The notes: a model not told the origin generated them from the letters alone. Counted from the stretch's first letter, positions 9,793-20,875 are shown. The stretch: DNA of 64,000 nt from Rachicladosporium sp. CCFEE 5018 (GCA_002077045.2 KZ111172.1:68668-132667), one strand, 5' to 3'. Made by a program: numbers and translations.

Positions 9793-11658
9793 TCAGGCAT
9801 AATCTCCAGCCTCAAACTTCCCATCGTCGAAGAATCTTGCCACCACAGCGTTCTCTGCAAAGGTCATACCATCCGTAGCATTGACCGCCCTAAGCGCACT
9901 CAACTGGCTCGTAAACTTGACGAACACCTTATCCTTCCCACCTTGCGCTTCCCGCCAAATGAACACCCGTTCAATACTCCCATACTTTCCCCCAAACTCC
10001 TCCCCAATCTCCTGCATCAAATTATTCTCACTCATCTCCCAATCGACATCCAGCCCCTCCAACATCCCCGTCAACTTAATCACATAACTCATAGCCCCAA
10101 ACGCGCCATCATCGTCCCCCAGCTTCTCCACAGCCTTCCTCTTCCCGCCGACGATCTTACCCATATTCCGCGGCTGCGCCCAGCCGCCTCCAGAAGCGTC
10201 TGCACGTTTCTTGCGCTTTTCAGCTTGAGCTACGAGAGCTGTGGTGATGCCTTCGCCCTTTGCGCCGAGGCCTTGGCCTTTTTCCCAGCCCATTTTGGCC
10301 ATCATGCGGGCGCCGAAGCCGGCTTGGCCGGGGGCTTTGGAGCGAGGTGCTGCTTCTGCAGGTGGCGCTTGAGGCTGACTGGTGTAAAGGACTGGGGCGC
10401 GGGAGATTGAGGAACCCGTTGGGTCTTCGGGCGGTGGTGGTGGAGGAGGCGGGACGGAGTCTGCTGATCGGGCTGGTGGAGGCTGAATTGGCGTTGCTGT
10501 CGAAGCGGCAGCTTGGGCGCGATCGGCTTCGTGTTTCGCTTTCGCGGCTTCGAGCTTAGCTTTCGCTGCTGCTAGCTTCGCAAGGACGTCTGCTGGCGGC
10601 TGTGGTTTAGGGGCTGCTGGGATTGGAGGTGCAGGCATTGCAGCTGGCGCTTGAGCGAACGCAGGAGGCGGAGGTGGAGGTAGTGTATCTTCTGCATGTG
10701 CCATGCCGCTGAGGCGCATCCGGCGAGCGAACGCATCTTCTCCTGTAGCGGCGTCGAAGCCCGATGAGCGAGGAGCTGGCATTGCCGGCGCATCGAGCGT
10801 AGGCTGGTACTCGTCGTCATCGTCATCAACATCCATGCGCTCTCCAGCAGCTCTGTCATCACTCCCAATCGGCGGCGGCGCGAAGCTCATCCCAGACGGA
10901 GGCGCAAAGCTCGTCCCAGACGGAGGCGCGAAGTTCAACCCACTAGGCGGCGCGAAACCCATCTGCCCCTTCTTCTTCCCGCCATCATCTATCCGCGGCC
11001 TCTTCGCCTGCCCCTGCTCAGCCCACAAATACAACCACTCCTTCCACTCCCTCCTCTCAGCCTCCTGCTCCGTACTCCCCCTATAAGCACCCAAGTGACT
11101 CGGCCGTGCCGGATCATAAACCCTCTCCCAATCCACCTCCTGCTCCTCAAACCCCCCACCTCCACCCTTCTTCCCCTTCCTCTTCTTCCCGCCCCTAGGA
11201 GCCTTAGGTCGATGATCAGAAAACACCTCCTCTTCTTCATCCCCAACCCAGTCTTCGAACTTCGCTCTCGCGGGCTCCTCAGCGGAGATAACGGAGGAGC
11301 TGGTCTGGTGGCCCTTGGCTGGTGTGGCTATGGTGGAGCTACTGCTGCTCCATCCTGGTGGCTTTCCTTTGCTTTTCGCTGCTGGTTGCTGCGCACGCCT
11401 GACAGGCTGGAACTTGAGAGATGCTTGGGCGCACAAGTGAGCTGACGGTGATCATGGCAGTAAATGTGGACAAGCGACTCTACCGTCTTTCTTCTTCTTC
11501 GCTGCCGCCGCGGCCGCTGCATCACCGTCGAGGGGCGATGAGGGTTTCATGGCGTACTTTACGGGCGCGCCGGTGACTGTTGCTGTGGGGGTGGCGGAGG
11601 GGTCGAGGAGGTCGCCGTAGAGGGAGAAGCCCGGTTTCTTCGCGGGAGGAGAAGCCAT
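9793..11658 (-). CDS. Splicing factor SPF45/RBM17-like: G-patch plus C-terminal RRM/UHM
   Basis: Exon 1 is 11658-11484 and starts MASPPAKKPGFSLYGDLLDP. Exon 2 runs down to 9793. The donor at 11483 is clear. Two in-frame acceptors fit: one leaves exon 2 starting at 11423 (60-nt intron) and the other at 11441 (42-nt intron). I prefer 11423 because it matches the local intron length and joins KKKKD to ASLKFQPV. The protein is about 600 residues, with a Pro/Ala-rich low-complexity middle. A G-patch (GFGARMMAKMGWEKGQGLGA) follows, then a C-terminal RRM ending NAVVARFFDDGKFEAGDY. The RFF there is the Arg-x-Phe signature of U2AF-homology motifs that bind ULM ligands. SPF45 acts in the spliceosome at 3' splice-site recognition. 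The order of domains and the C-terminal UHM make the call firm. Confidence 0.9.
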
Positions 11659-12110
11659 GATTGGATAGGATACGAGAGGAAGAATGGGAAGTGTGACCGA
11701 ATGGGCGATGTTTGAGGGTTCTTGGGTGGGCAACGAGGTGAAGTCAGTGCAGATGCCTCAGGCAAATCCCCGAAGCGAACACCAAGGGACGGCTAACACG
11801 GAAACTCTACAGTGAACAAGACAATAGCCAGCCACTGGCGCCCGTCAGCTTGTTGCCAATCACTAAAATGCCGCAAGACGATATGCGTACACGGACTGGC
11901 CGACGACAGCCTCACAAGGAGTCCCATGGCGATGGTTAAGAGGACTCTAGGGATCGATTACCTAGACATCGTGTACCAACTATAATGCAGTCAGATGGCG
12001 CCGGAGCGAGCTTCACTGCCGATCGTCAGGTGCCCAAGATTACCTACGTGTAAGTACCTCTTCCGTACAATGAACTGCATAGCATAAGGTAGCAATCAAA
12101 GTTAGTCAAC
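11659..12110. promoter_or_regulatory. Upstream region of SPF45-like gene
   Basis: This 452 bp precedes the SPF45-like start and the doubtful gene at 12111. A short frame beginning ATGCAGTCAGATGG (about 11983) runs into a GTAAGT at about 12050, so a small upstream exon cannot be excluded. I found no consistent acceptor for it. Confidence 0.35.
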
Positions 12111-13041
12111 ATGGAACTCTACAACGAACAGGAGAATGAAATCCCGTTGGTGTCCGTCATGTCATTGCCAATCGGCAACATTGACGACGGTAAGCCTTTC
12201 TTTAACAATGTTCGTGGATGTCACCGGGGACCCCATGCGAAGTGACATGCGGCTCTGGATCGATCACTCAATCGAGCGAAACGGGCCAAAAGCGATCCGA
12301 TGGGCTTGAGTCGCGATCCTACAGGTATAAGTACAAGGTAAACTACATTCTCGTTCGCTCTCATCAGGACCGCACTTCAGCGCCCTGCGATATAGTCTTC
12401 TGATCATGGACTGGCCTCCCGAACTCGCAAGTGCGCCTTAACCGACGCCATCGCCAGCCGTGCTCACTCGCGGAAAGATAAAGCGTGAAACGCCTCTCTG
12501 CCGTGAACAACCCGGCGATCGTCTTGGTGATGTGACTGTGGAAGAGCACATTTCTACATCGCAGCTAGATGAACCGCCAGTGCTCGACGCAACGTCTGAC
12601 ATCAGAGGTCCAGAGCCGAGCGGAACTGTCCCACCATCTGCGCCCAACTTGCATAGATTCCATGCGGTTGACGATGCTGTGACTGACCAGGAAGTCGATG
12701 GCGTGCGAGCGCTGTCGCTACATCAGCACACCCAGGACCCAGCGTCCGGAGACAGCTCGCCAAGCAATCGACGAAGTGGAGATACCGATGCGGCTAATGC
12801 GATGAGCAGTTCGCGTCGATTCCACTCGTACGATGACGGCATAGAGGTCGGAGAAGCCACGGGGTCTGCCTCGAGCCATACAGCGGCTATTGATCCATCG
12901 AGCAGCGCAGGCGGAGTCAAGGTATCAGACGAACACAGCCCCGTGACCGAGGCTGAACGAGCTGGCGCGAATGTTGAAGAAGCCAGGCGCCAGCAGCAGC
13001 GATTCGAAGAGCTCATCTTGCGCGGGCTGTGGTGGTGGTAG
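12111..13041 (+). CDS. Doubtful orphan, proposed two-exon model, 220 aa
   Basis: The 3' part is an open frame (12442-13041) with no upstream ATG of its own. An ATG at 12111 opens a 26-codon exon ending in a GTAAGC donor at 12190. A CGCCAG acceptor at 12457 joins it in frame, giving 79 + 584 bp and 220 residues. The intron would be 268 nt, long for this region. The product is hydrophilic and Ser/Asp/Glu-rich, with a short Gln-rich helix (EEARRQQQRFEELIL) and a Trp triplet just before the stop. No domain is recognisable. The even phase and plausible signals support the model, but codon bias and expression are unknown. It could also be non-coding DNA upstream of the next gene's 3' end. Confidence 0.3.
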
Positions 13042-13126
13042 TCGTAGATTACTCGATGATAATCGCCCGCCCCGTGTCCACTCGCCGATGAGGGCAGCAT
13101 TGAGAAGCAGAAATCCATTCAGTGCC

Positions 13127-13936
13127 TCACATCCCCAGCGATCCCAAGACCCTCGTACTGATCCCCGCCCAACTATTCACCTTCGGCCTCGCGTCAAGGT
13201 AGAAACTCAAGCTCTTACCCTTTAGTCCCTCATCTTTTCCAGAGTAGAAGTCAATTACATACTCCACCCTCGTCCCACACCGATCCACAACCCAATCATG
13301 CCGATCAAAAGGCGCCTCATACCCCATCCACCCCATCACCCTCGCCTTCGGCGTCAATGCCTTACTGTCCCCCGCGAAGCTAACCAGTTTCGGCCCGCCA
13401 CACACCTCACTCCCCCGCCTTCGTTCCCAATTCTTTATCTCCGTCCATGCGCGCTCGTTCACAGCATTATGGATTGGCACAATGGAGTTCATATCGGCCG
13501 GATTCGCCTCGTGCCCTTTGCGCTTCATGGCTGCGAAGAACATTTCCTGCGAAGGGTAGATCCAATTCCCTGACGCGCTATCTTGTCCACTATCCGCTTC
13601 GCTGTTTGCTGGGGGTAAGGCGGCCCGTTCGGCGGTGTTGAGGGGTTTGTCTGCTGAGGGCAGGGCGCGGGGGATGGTGGAGATTTCGCGGTGGGTATCA
13701 AGAGTGAGGACACGAGGGCGTCGTGGTGTTGTCGAGTTGGCGGGTGAGGATGGGGATCCGGTCTGCCATCGTCCGGTGTCAAGGGAGTAGCGCTGCAAGG
13801 GAGAGGCCGTGGAGGGAAGTGGCGCGGAGGTTTTTGGGCCTTGGGCTTTCTTTGCTTTGGCGGCTTCGAGCCATTTCTCGCGGGTCTTGGGGTCGACTGG
13901 GCACTTGAGATCGGGGTCTGAGCCTTCGGGTCTCAT
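13127..13936 (-). CDS. Holocytochrome c-type synthase (cytochrome c/c1 haem lyase)
   Basis: This is a single exon of 269 residues. The N-terminal CPV motif (CPVD at residues 12-15) is the haem-binding element of the family. The conserved core follows: NWIYPSQEMFFAAMKRKG, then VPIHNAVNERAWTEIKNWE, whose His is the expected axial haem ligand. MGWMGYEAPFDRHDWVVDRC and DFYSGKDE come next, ending with the DARPKVNSW block. The enzyme attaches haem covalently to the CxxCH of apocytochrome c or c1 in the mitochondrial intermembrane space. There is no cleavable presequence, as is usual for these intermembrane-space proteins. Whether it is the CYC3 (c) or CYT2 (c1) type is not certain from sequence alone. 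The single N-terminal CPV and short N-tail lean to the CYT2 side. Confidence 0.92.
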   Translation of the reverse strand: MRPEGSDPDLKCPVDPKTREKWLEAAKAKKAQGPKTSAPLPSTASPLQRYSLDTGRWQTGSPSSPANSTTPRRPRVLTLDTHREISTIPRALPSADKPLNTAERAALPPANSEADSGQDSASGNWIYPSQEMFFAAMKRKGHEANPADMNSIVPIHNAVNERAWTEIKNWERRRGSEVCGGPKLVSFAGDSKALTPKARVMGWMGYEAPFDRHDWVVDRCGTRVEYVIDFYSGKDEGLKGKSLSFYLDARPKVNSWAGISTRVLGSLGM

Positions 13937-14205
13937 CTTGCTGATCCAGGAGTCTAAAGATAAGAATACAGGATGCGAATATTACCGATATGATTAATGA
14001 TGACTTCCACATGTTTCGCGTCCACATGGCACATGCATGACGCTAGGAGATCGCCATGCGCCGGCCCATACCCGAAGCTAATGCAGGTCCCCGCCAACCT
14101 TATGCGTCTAAACATCTGCAGACATGAGCAGAGTTGACATCAAATCTTTGGATCATTTTCTGCTCGAGGATTAGTCTAGTCAGATAGACCACAATTCTCG
14201 AGACC
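13937..14205. promoter_or_regulatory. Divergent promoter of haem lyase and mevalonate decarboxylase
   Basis: The two genes start only 269 bp apart on opposite strands, so they share this region. Short ATG-led frames are present upstream of the haem lyase start, but attempts to splice them in run into stops. No regulatory motif is assigned. Confidence 0.45.
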
Positions 14206-15417
14206 ATGGCAGACGGCAAAGTGTACCGCGCCAGCACCTTCGCGCCGGTCAACATCGCAGTCATAAAGTACGCTGCCGTTTCCTTGCTTCACACAAGTAC
14301 ATAGCTAAGATACTCGATCAGATACTGGGGCAAGCGCGATACGAAGCTCAATCTCCCGACCAACTCCTCCCTCTCCGTGACTCTCTCCCAAGACGATCTC
14401 CGCACCCACACAACAGCGTCCTGTAGTACCTCCTTCGCATCCGACACCCTAACCCTCAATGGCCAACCTCAAGACATCTCCACGCCCCGCACCCAAGCCT
14501 GCCTCCGTGAGCTCCGCCAACTACGGAAAGACCTCGAATCGAAAGACACTTCCCTCCCACAGCTTTCTTCATTATCCCTGAAGATCGTCTCCGAAAACAA
14601 CTTCCCCACAGCCGCCGGCCTTGCATCCTCCGCAGCCGGTTTCGCAGCCCTAGTCCGCAGCATAGCAAACCTCTACGCCCTCCCCGCCTCCCCCACAGAA
14701 CTCTCCCGCATAGCAAGACAAGGTTCCGGCTCCGCTTGCCGCTCGCTGTTTGGCGGCTATGTAGGATGGAACCACGGCTCCGCAGCAGATGGCAGTGATA
14801 GCGTGGCGTATGAAGTCGCGCCCGCGGAGCATTGGCCGGAGATGAGGGCTGTGATCCTTGTAGCGAGCGCGGAGAAGAAAGATGTGAGTAGTACGGCGGG
14901 GATGCAGGCGACTGTTGGGACGAGCGCGCTGTTCAAAGCGAGGGCGGAGACCATCGTGCCGCAACGGATGAAGGAGATGGAGGATGCGATACGGGGAAAG
15001 GATTTCGAGAAGTTTGCGAGTCTGACGACACGGGATTCGAATTCGTTCCATGCGACGTGTCTGGACACCGATCCGCCGATCTTCTATATGAACGACACGT
15101 CCCGCGCTGCTGTACGAGTTTGCCAAGCTATCAACGAGACGGCTGGCAGGACAGTGTGTGCGTACACTTTTGATGCGGGGCCGAACGCTGTGGTCTACTA
15201 TTTGGCCGCTGATGAGGCCGCTGTGGCAGGGACGTTCAGGGGTATACTTGGGGAGAAGACGGGCTGGGAAGGGAGTCGAGGGGAGAAGGTAAAGAAAGCA
15301 GGGCAGGTGCCGGAGAACATCGCAGGGTCTGTGGACACCTTGCAGAAGGGAATAAGCAGGGTCATCTTGACAGGAGTGGGCGATGGTCCGAGGAAGACGG
15401 AAGAGCACCTGTGCTAA
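14206..15417 (+). CDS. MVD1: Mevalonate diphosphate decarboxylase (complete copy)
   Basis: Exons are 14206-14267 and 14322-15417, with a 54-nt intron, giving 385 residues. The splice rebuilds the family start APVNIAVIKYWGKRD. The GHMP-kinase ATP loop is present as PTAAGLASSAAGFAAL, followed by RQGSGSACRSLFGGYVGW and the C-terminal FDAGPNAVVYYL block. The enzyme performs ATP-dependent decarboxylation of mevalonate-5-diphosphate to isopentenyl diphosphate, the last mevalonate-pathway step before sterols (ERG19 in yeast). This is the only complete copy in the window. Two further copies begin abruptly after N gaps at the base matching 14438. The copy differs from them at seven positions within its first 580 shared bases (for example 14565, 14568, 14574, 14772, 14796, 14946 and 15018). 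Confidence 0.95.
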
Positions 15418-15771
15418 GGATCCGCTATGCGATTCACCTGCTCTTGGGAAGAGTGCTCCCGGTAGTCACGCGGCCAGACGAGCTTCTAGACGATATTGCT
15501 AATACATCGAAATCGACGGCTCAGTGTCCAAGAGAGCCGAAGACGGTGGATATCACAGCCCGCTTGCAGGCGCGGCCACATTGACGCATCCAAAACGCCC
15601 ACATGAGTAGACAATCAGGAGCTGAGTGGCGCGCTGCAGTACCTTCAGAAGCAGATCCTATCCCCGCTTCTTACGGAGCGCGGGAAGCGTTCTCCTCCTT
15701 CTGGCTACGCAAAGGAAAGTGACTTCATACATCTTAAATCGCTACCTACTACTTCTACACAGGTTTCGTCA
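15418..15771. other. 3' intergenic between convergent MVD1 and alcohol dehydrogenase
   Basis: This 354 bp lies between two convergent stops. Nothing gene-like is seen. At the base equivalent to 15464-15465, copy 2 reads GA where copies 1 and 3 read AG. Confidence 0.5.
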
Positions 15772-17363
15772 TCAATCAAACTCAATATTCACTTTCAGCG
15801 ACTTTGTCTCCGCCGCGCGACCAAAGATGTCGTATGCCTTCTCAATCTCATTGAACTTGAAGTCTGCGAGGGAGAAATGTGTCAGCATAAGATTACACAC
15901 GATCGCTGTGCGGCTTCTCGACGACACTCGCATTCCGTTCACACACTCGTGGTCAAGCGTGTAGAAGCACAGGAGGTTTCAGCGCTCGCAGGAGAAACTC
16001 ACCATGCGTAATCAACGCGCTCGTGTCCAGCTTCCCAGCCGCCGCTAATTCAAGCAGCATGGGTATAGTATGCGTACTCACAAGCGCCATCGAGATAGCT
16101 ATCCCCCTCCCGTCAGCAACAATTCCCTTTCATCCCAACGACGACTCGCGTCAACAGAAGAAAGACTTACTAGTACTCCTCGGCCACAACCTGTCAATAT
16201 CCAACTTCACGCCCACCCCATGAACCCCCACATTCGCAATTCTGCCCCCAATGCCAACGAGATCCTGACACATCTGAAAGGTTTCCGGGACACCGACGGC
16301 TTCGATAACGACGTCGAAGCCGTCCACTTCGCCAAAATGCTGTTTCGCCATAGCCCTAACGCCTTCCACGGAAGTCTTCGACGTATTGATCACCTCATCT
16401 GCGCCCATCTTCTTCGCCACATCCAGCCTCGACTGATCGCGATCGAAGAAGACGATCTTCTTTGGGCTGTAGAGCCGTGCTGCGATTGCTGACGCGAGGC
16501 CGATGGGACCGGCTCCTACGATCGCCACAGTGGAGCCAGGCACAACCTGTCCGCGGAGGGCGCCGACTTCAAGACCTGTGGGCAGGATGTCGGAGTAGAG
16601 GAGGAGACTGCGTTCGGAGACTCCCTGCGGGATGGGGAAGAGGTTGTTGGAGGCGAAGGGGATGCGGACGTGTTCGGCTTGGGTGCCGTCGATTGTGTGG
16701 CCTAGCGTTGTTAGTGGGGACGAGGGGACGAGGGAAGAGCGTCTTTTGTAGTTTACCTAGGACCCAGCCGCCGTGTTGACACTGATCTTGCATACTATGA
16801 AGAGCATCAGTTGGGAGATGTTCTTTCACCGGGATCTTGGGAGCGGGTAGTGCTGCTATCAATGCAGGTGCAAGAATGGAATGGTAATGTTGGGTCTGTG
16901 AGACTGTGGTGGGACCTGAGATGATCCTTGCGCGCATGGCATGGTCTCTCCTCGGCCAGATGTTGCTAGCCAGCCGATGTGGCTGCATTAATGGATGCGC
17001 ACAGTATGCGCCAGGCATGTAGAGAAGGGAACGTAGTCTGGGCCGGGAGACGATAAATCAGACTTACCTCCGCTTGCAGAACGAGCACGTCGCGCAGCCA
17101 GTGATGCACCCAATGAGCACTCTATCCCCTTTCTTGATGCCCTTGACTTCACTGCCAATGTCCTCCACGATGCCTACGCCTTCGTGGCCCAACGTGCGGC
17201 CCTGCTCACAAGTCGGTACATCTCCTTTGATAATGTGGAGATCTGTGCCGCAGATAGTTGTGCGAAGGAGCTTGACGATCGCTTCATCTGCGTTCTTGAT
17301 CTCGGGCTTGGGCTTGTCAACGACCTTGATCTTGCCTTTGCCATCATAGGTGAGTGCCTTCAT
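15772..17363 (-). CDS. Zinc-dependent medium-chain alcohol dehydrogenase, five exons (copy 1)
   Basis: Exons on the minus strand are 17363-17068, 16794-16757, 16701-16171, 16098-16003 and 15863-15772. The introns are 273, 55, 72 and 139 nt, and the product is 350 residues. The catalytic zinc site is seen as TTICGTDLH and GHEGVG. The structural zinc site is C-x2-C-x2-C-x7-C (CATCSFCKRSMQDQC), and it is completed only by joining exons 1 and 2, which supports the long first intron. The Rossmann motif GAGPIGLASA and an acidic residue in VFFDRD suggest NAD(H). The closest look is to bacterial-type MDR/threonine dehydrogenase-like alcohol dehydrogenases also common in fungi. The substrate is not determined. 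No targeting sequence is evident, so it is probably cytosolic. The gene is divergent from the AFG1-like gene. Copies 2 and 3 appear identical in protein. Confidence 0.9.
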
Positions 17364-18522
17364 GTTGCAGCTTATAATGGTGTGCTAGAATGAAGAAATG
17401 GATGGTGCGAGGACTGAGTCTGTGAAAAGATGAACAGTACTTCGAGGATATTCTGACGGTGCGAGAAACGGTCGCGAGAGCTGTCGAGAAGGTCGGGCTC
17501 GAGCAGCGCTTTTGAATGGCGAGGCGAACATCAGGGAAGACTTTGGCGCTCCATGGCGTCGAGCTCCAGGTGTTATTGCCGTAACCCATGTTTCCGACAC
17601 CCCGCAATCAAGTCTGCAAAAAGCGAGGAGCGTTCGAGGTCACTTGGTGCAGTCGATGGTTTGAGGTGGTGAGATGTATCTTGTACTGCAGCTGCGTGGC
17701 GCGGCAGCGGGGAAGCTCAGCAACGAGCCCCTGTTTGCTCAGTGAGACGATCAGGTCCGAGACATCGTCGCACTATTGTGCTGCCTCCACTGCAGGTACG
17801 TATAGGTTCGTAGGAGCTCTCCATGGTTGGTCTGGGACCAGACTGAGTTCAATGCCGACATGAGCGGAAAGTAGTATGTAGAGACTCTTCTGTCCTGCAC
17901 CGGCGTTGTACTGCGGTCAATCCTTCATTGATGGATTCGCAGCCTGTAGATGGGTCATGAGCGCTCGTTGGTGAGGTCATACCGCTGAGGCAGTATCTAG
18001 TAATGCTCGTAGCAGCGGTTGAGTGCCACGGTCTGGTGCCACAGGACAGGCCTCGTCAGGGTGGAGCGGCTTGGATTCATGAGAGGTCGACAACAGTATG
18101 AGAAAACGAAAGAATGAGTTCAGGAAGTCAGTCTTACATGGCCTGCATAGCAAAGCGCGCTACCCGAACACAGAGAGACGTTTGAAAGAGTACGACTAGG
18201 AGGGTGCGGAGCTTGCTTGATAGCGCGGGCAGGACGAAGTTCTGGCCAGTGTTCGCGACTGCACAATCTTACGTCTGACGCGCAGACTTGTCCTTCGTCA
18301 ACCATGGCAGTCAATTATGCGTGGAAGTGTAGTAACGGTGCAAGGCAGGCATAGGGACCAAGGGACCTTGATGGACACAACAACCGCGTTACTTGCCCGA
18401 TTGGAACACATGACGACATCCAATGTCTGCCGAGGCCTGGCCTTTCGAGGACAATTCATCAATCCTTATGGCATATAGAAAAATTGTACCGATCACAAAC
18501 GCAGTCGTTATAGGAGGTTCCC
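17364..18522. promoter_or_regulatory. Long divergent upstream region, alcohol dehydrogenase / AFG1-like (copy 1)
   Basis: This 1159 bp separates two genes transcribed outward. The small frames within it lack domains and overlap each other. The same stretch recurs unchanged, as far as I could compare, at 26465-27623 and 50736-51894. Confidence 0.45.
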
Positions 18523-20712
18523 ATGTCTGCCACTGCCTCGAGGGGCTTAGCCATTACAGATCCACTCGTGAAGTACAGAGCCTTGACAGCAACAAAGGCG
18601 ATCCGACAGGACCCGGCACAGCATCGCCTAGCCTTACATCTGCAAAAGCTATACGAACGACTCAAGGACTACGAGCCCCAGATCGAGTACCGAAAGCGTT
18701 TAGAGCAAATCTCCCGTGCCGTCAAGGCCAGTTCAGGTCAAGATGGACCTTCGAGACGGGAGTCATGGAGTTCGATGTTCTCTGCATCGCTTGGCAGGGA
18801 CACCTTGGCCCTTACCCGGAAGCTGACCTCCAGCGAAGGAGCCCTTGCAATGGACTCTCCAAAAGGCCTGATGCTGCACGGTGAAGTTGGTACTGGAAAG
18901 TCTATGCTCGTTGATCTGTTCGCGGACTGCTTGCCCAACAGCAAGAAGCGACGCTGGCACTTCAACACATTCATGCTGGAAACCTTTGCTAAGCTTGAAG
19001 CGCTGCGGAGGTCAAGGCAAGTGCCTGGGATCGATGATGGAGGCGATCACTCGATGCTGTACTTGGCGAGAGACATGATCGAGACAAGTCCCATTCTGTT
19101 TCTCGATGAGTTCCAACTACCAGATCGAGCTGCAAGCAAGATCATGACAAATTTCATGACTAGCTTCTTTCAGCTTGGTGGTGTACTGATCGCGACTTCC
19201 AATCGCATGCCGGAGGAGCTGGCGAAGGCGGCTGGTATGGACTTCCCTGCCCCGGCGCCAGATGCTTCAACAGGTCTATGGGGGATGGGACTTGGCAGAC
19301 GAAAGACGGCAGGTCGGGGCGATAAGATGTTTGCTGGCCAAACCGAGTTCGCGGGATTCTTGGACGTGCTGAAGGCCAGGTGCGAGGTCTGGGAGATGGA
19401 GGGCGCCAAGGATTACAGACGCAGTGAGAGCGCGAAGAGCGCTGCGAGTAGGAAGTCCGCAGACGCCGAGCAGGAGTGGAGAGCTGATGGGCACGAAGAT
19501 CTGCAGCATAGTGTCGGAATGCCTGGCTGGCCCGCGGCTGAGGCTGTTGAGAACGATGATGCAGTGGAAGTGGAAGAGGAGACTGCGGCGCTCCCGTCGA
19601 ATTTCGTAATGACAGGTACAGATACTGACGGCACTTTGACCGCCGCATTACAGGATGCAGTTGGGTATCCGACGCTGCAAGACGTGCCATGGCAGCCATC
19701 TGCCCTGACAGTCTACGGCCGCCTCATCCCCGTCCCTCGATCGTACGATGGCGTGACTTGCTGGACATTCGACGAGCTCTGTAGAACCACTCTGGGGCCT
19801 GCTGACTACATCACGCTGGCTTCCACCTACCATACCATGGTGCTCACAGATGTGCCTGTCTTGACCTGGCTCATGAAAAACGAGGCCCGTCGCTTCATCA
19901 CACTCCTCGACGCGCTCTACGAATGTCGCTGCAAGCTGTTCATCACGGCGGCAGCAGGGCCAGACGACATCTTCTTCCCTGAGCATACCTCTGACAATGC
20001 CGAGAACGGCGACGCTACCTACGCCGAGACGATCTCAGAAGTGTACCAAGATGCTACCGCGCCATTCAGACCCAATATTCTGTCAGCCAACCCGGACTAT
20101 GCAGAGCCTGAGCCGGATCCAGAGCCGAACTACACACATGCCCGCTTTGCCGGGCTATTGAATGCAGATGCGCTCGAGGACGACCCACCGAATAAGCCAC
20201 ACCGAAAGCCTTGGAGTCGATCGTTTGGTCGTACAGACTCAGAGCTCGAACGTCCGCCCATAGATCCAGACGAAGTTCGGCGTCGACCAAACTTCACCAA
20301 GACCGGTGCGTTCACGGGTGAGGATGAGCGTTTCGCCTACAAGCGTGCCCAGAGTCGACTATGGGAAATGTGCGGCTCACGCTGGTGGGCGAGAGATGAA
20401 GTGGACTGGCATCGACCGTTACCTGCTGACGTGCGACGATGGGAGCGACCTGCGAGTGAAGTCGCCAAATCGTCGCCAAGCCTTGTGAGTGATGTAAGGG
20501 TGACTGATGCAGCGATGGGTGATGCCATTGAGGATGACAGTAGAGATGAAAGAAGCTTCAGACATGTGAGCACGAGCCCTTTCAGGACCGCGACTGAGCC
20601 TCCGCCTAAGTTCTCACTGGCACATGCGTGGGGTATGGTGAAATATGGGCCGAAAGCTGGTGCATGGGGTCAAGGTGTGGATGGACTGAAGGATAGAGAG
20701 AAGGACAAGTGA
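18523..20712 (+). CDS. AFG1/LACE1-type AAA-like ATPase (copy 1)
   Basis: This single exon encodes 729 residues. The family N-terminal block DPLVKYRAL and a Q-rich helix precede Walker A (GEVGTGKS, residues 120-127). Walker B follows (ILFLDEFQ, 191-198), then the sensor-1 segment ATSNRMPEEL (224-233) and a family block F-x2-FL-x2-L-x-ARCEV near 277-289. After an acidic, Ser-rich insert (about 295-375) the C-terminal half resumes conserved AFG1 text (TFDELCRTTLGPADY, then FITLLDALYECRCKLF). AFG1 proteins are mitochondrial and help degrade or extract respiratory-chain subunits. Here the annotated start shows no clear presequence, so location is uncertain or an upstream exon is missing. The last 170 residues are low-complexity and probably disordered. 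Confidence 0.88.
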   Translation: MSATASRGLAITDPLVKYRALTATKAIRQDPAQHRLALHLQKLYERLKDYEPQIEYRKRLEQISRAVKASSGQDGPSRRESWSSMFSASLGRDTLALTRKLTSSEGALAMDSPKGLMLHGEVGTGKSMLVDLFADCLPNSKKRRWHFNTFMLETFAKLEALRRSRQVPGIDDGGDHSMLYLARDMIETSPILFLDEFQLPDRAASKIMTNFMTSFFQLGGVLIATSNRMPEELAKAAGMDFPAPAPDASTGLWGMGLGRRKTAGRGDKMFAGQTEFAGFLDVLKARCEVWEMEGAKDYRRSESAKSAASRKSADAEQEWRADGHEDLQHSVGMPGWPAAEAVENDDAVEVEEETAALPSNFVMTGTDTDGTLTAALQDAVGYPTLQDVPWQPSALTVYGRLIPVPRSYDGVTCWTFDELCRTTLGPADYITLASTYHTMVLTDVPVLTWLMKNEARRFITLLDALYECRCKLFITAAAGPDDIFFPEHTSDNAENGDATYAETISEVYQDATAPFRPNILSANPDYAEPEPDPEPNYTHARFAGLLNADALEDDPPNKPHRKPWSRSFGRTDSELERPPIDPDEVRRRPNFTKTGAFTGEDERFAYKRAQSRLWEMCGSRWWARDEVDWHRPLPADVRRWERPASEVAKSSPSLVSDVRVTDAAMGDAIEDDSRDERSFRHVSTSPFRTATEPPPKFSLAHAWGMVKYGPKAGAWGQGVDGLKDREKDK

Positions 20713-20875
20713 AGTAACGGCAGTGAAGGACTGGCTTGTGACGCTGTTCAGTTGATCGCGTGTCAGCCGCTGTTCCCTCCAACATTTCGACTCAACACAT
20801 CACGACTTGTGTCATACAGCATCGACACACAACATCTAGTATCATCAAAGCAATCTTCCGTTTCCCTTTGTCAAA

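Noticed and set aside
14650..15408. 252-codon frame antisense to MVD1 (and its copies)
   Set aside because: It is fully antisense to a conserved enzyme, is Arg/His/Pro-rich, and is open because of codon bias on the other strand.
16569..17018. 149-codon minus-strand frame inside the first alcohol dehydrogenase intron
   Set aside because: The structural zinc site C-x2-C-x2-C-x7-C is completed only by splicing this segment out.
19160..19699. 179-codon frame antisense to the AFG1-like gene (and its copies)
   Set aside because: Ser/Pro/Arg-rich shadow of a GC-rich coding strand, with no independent features.
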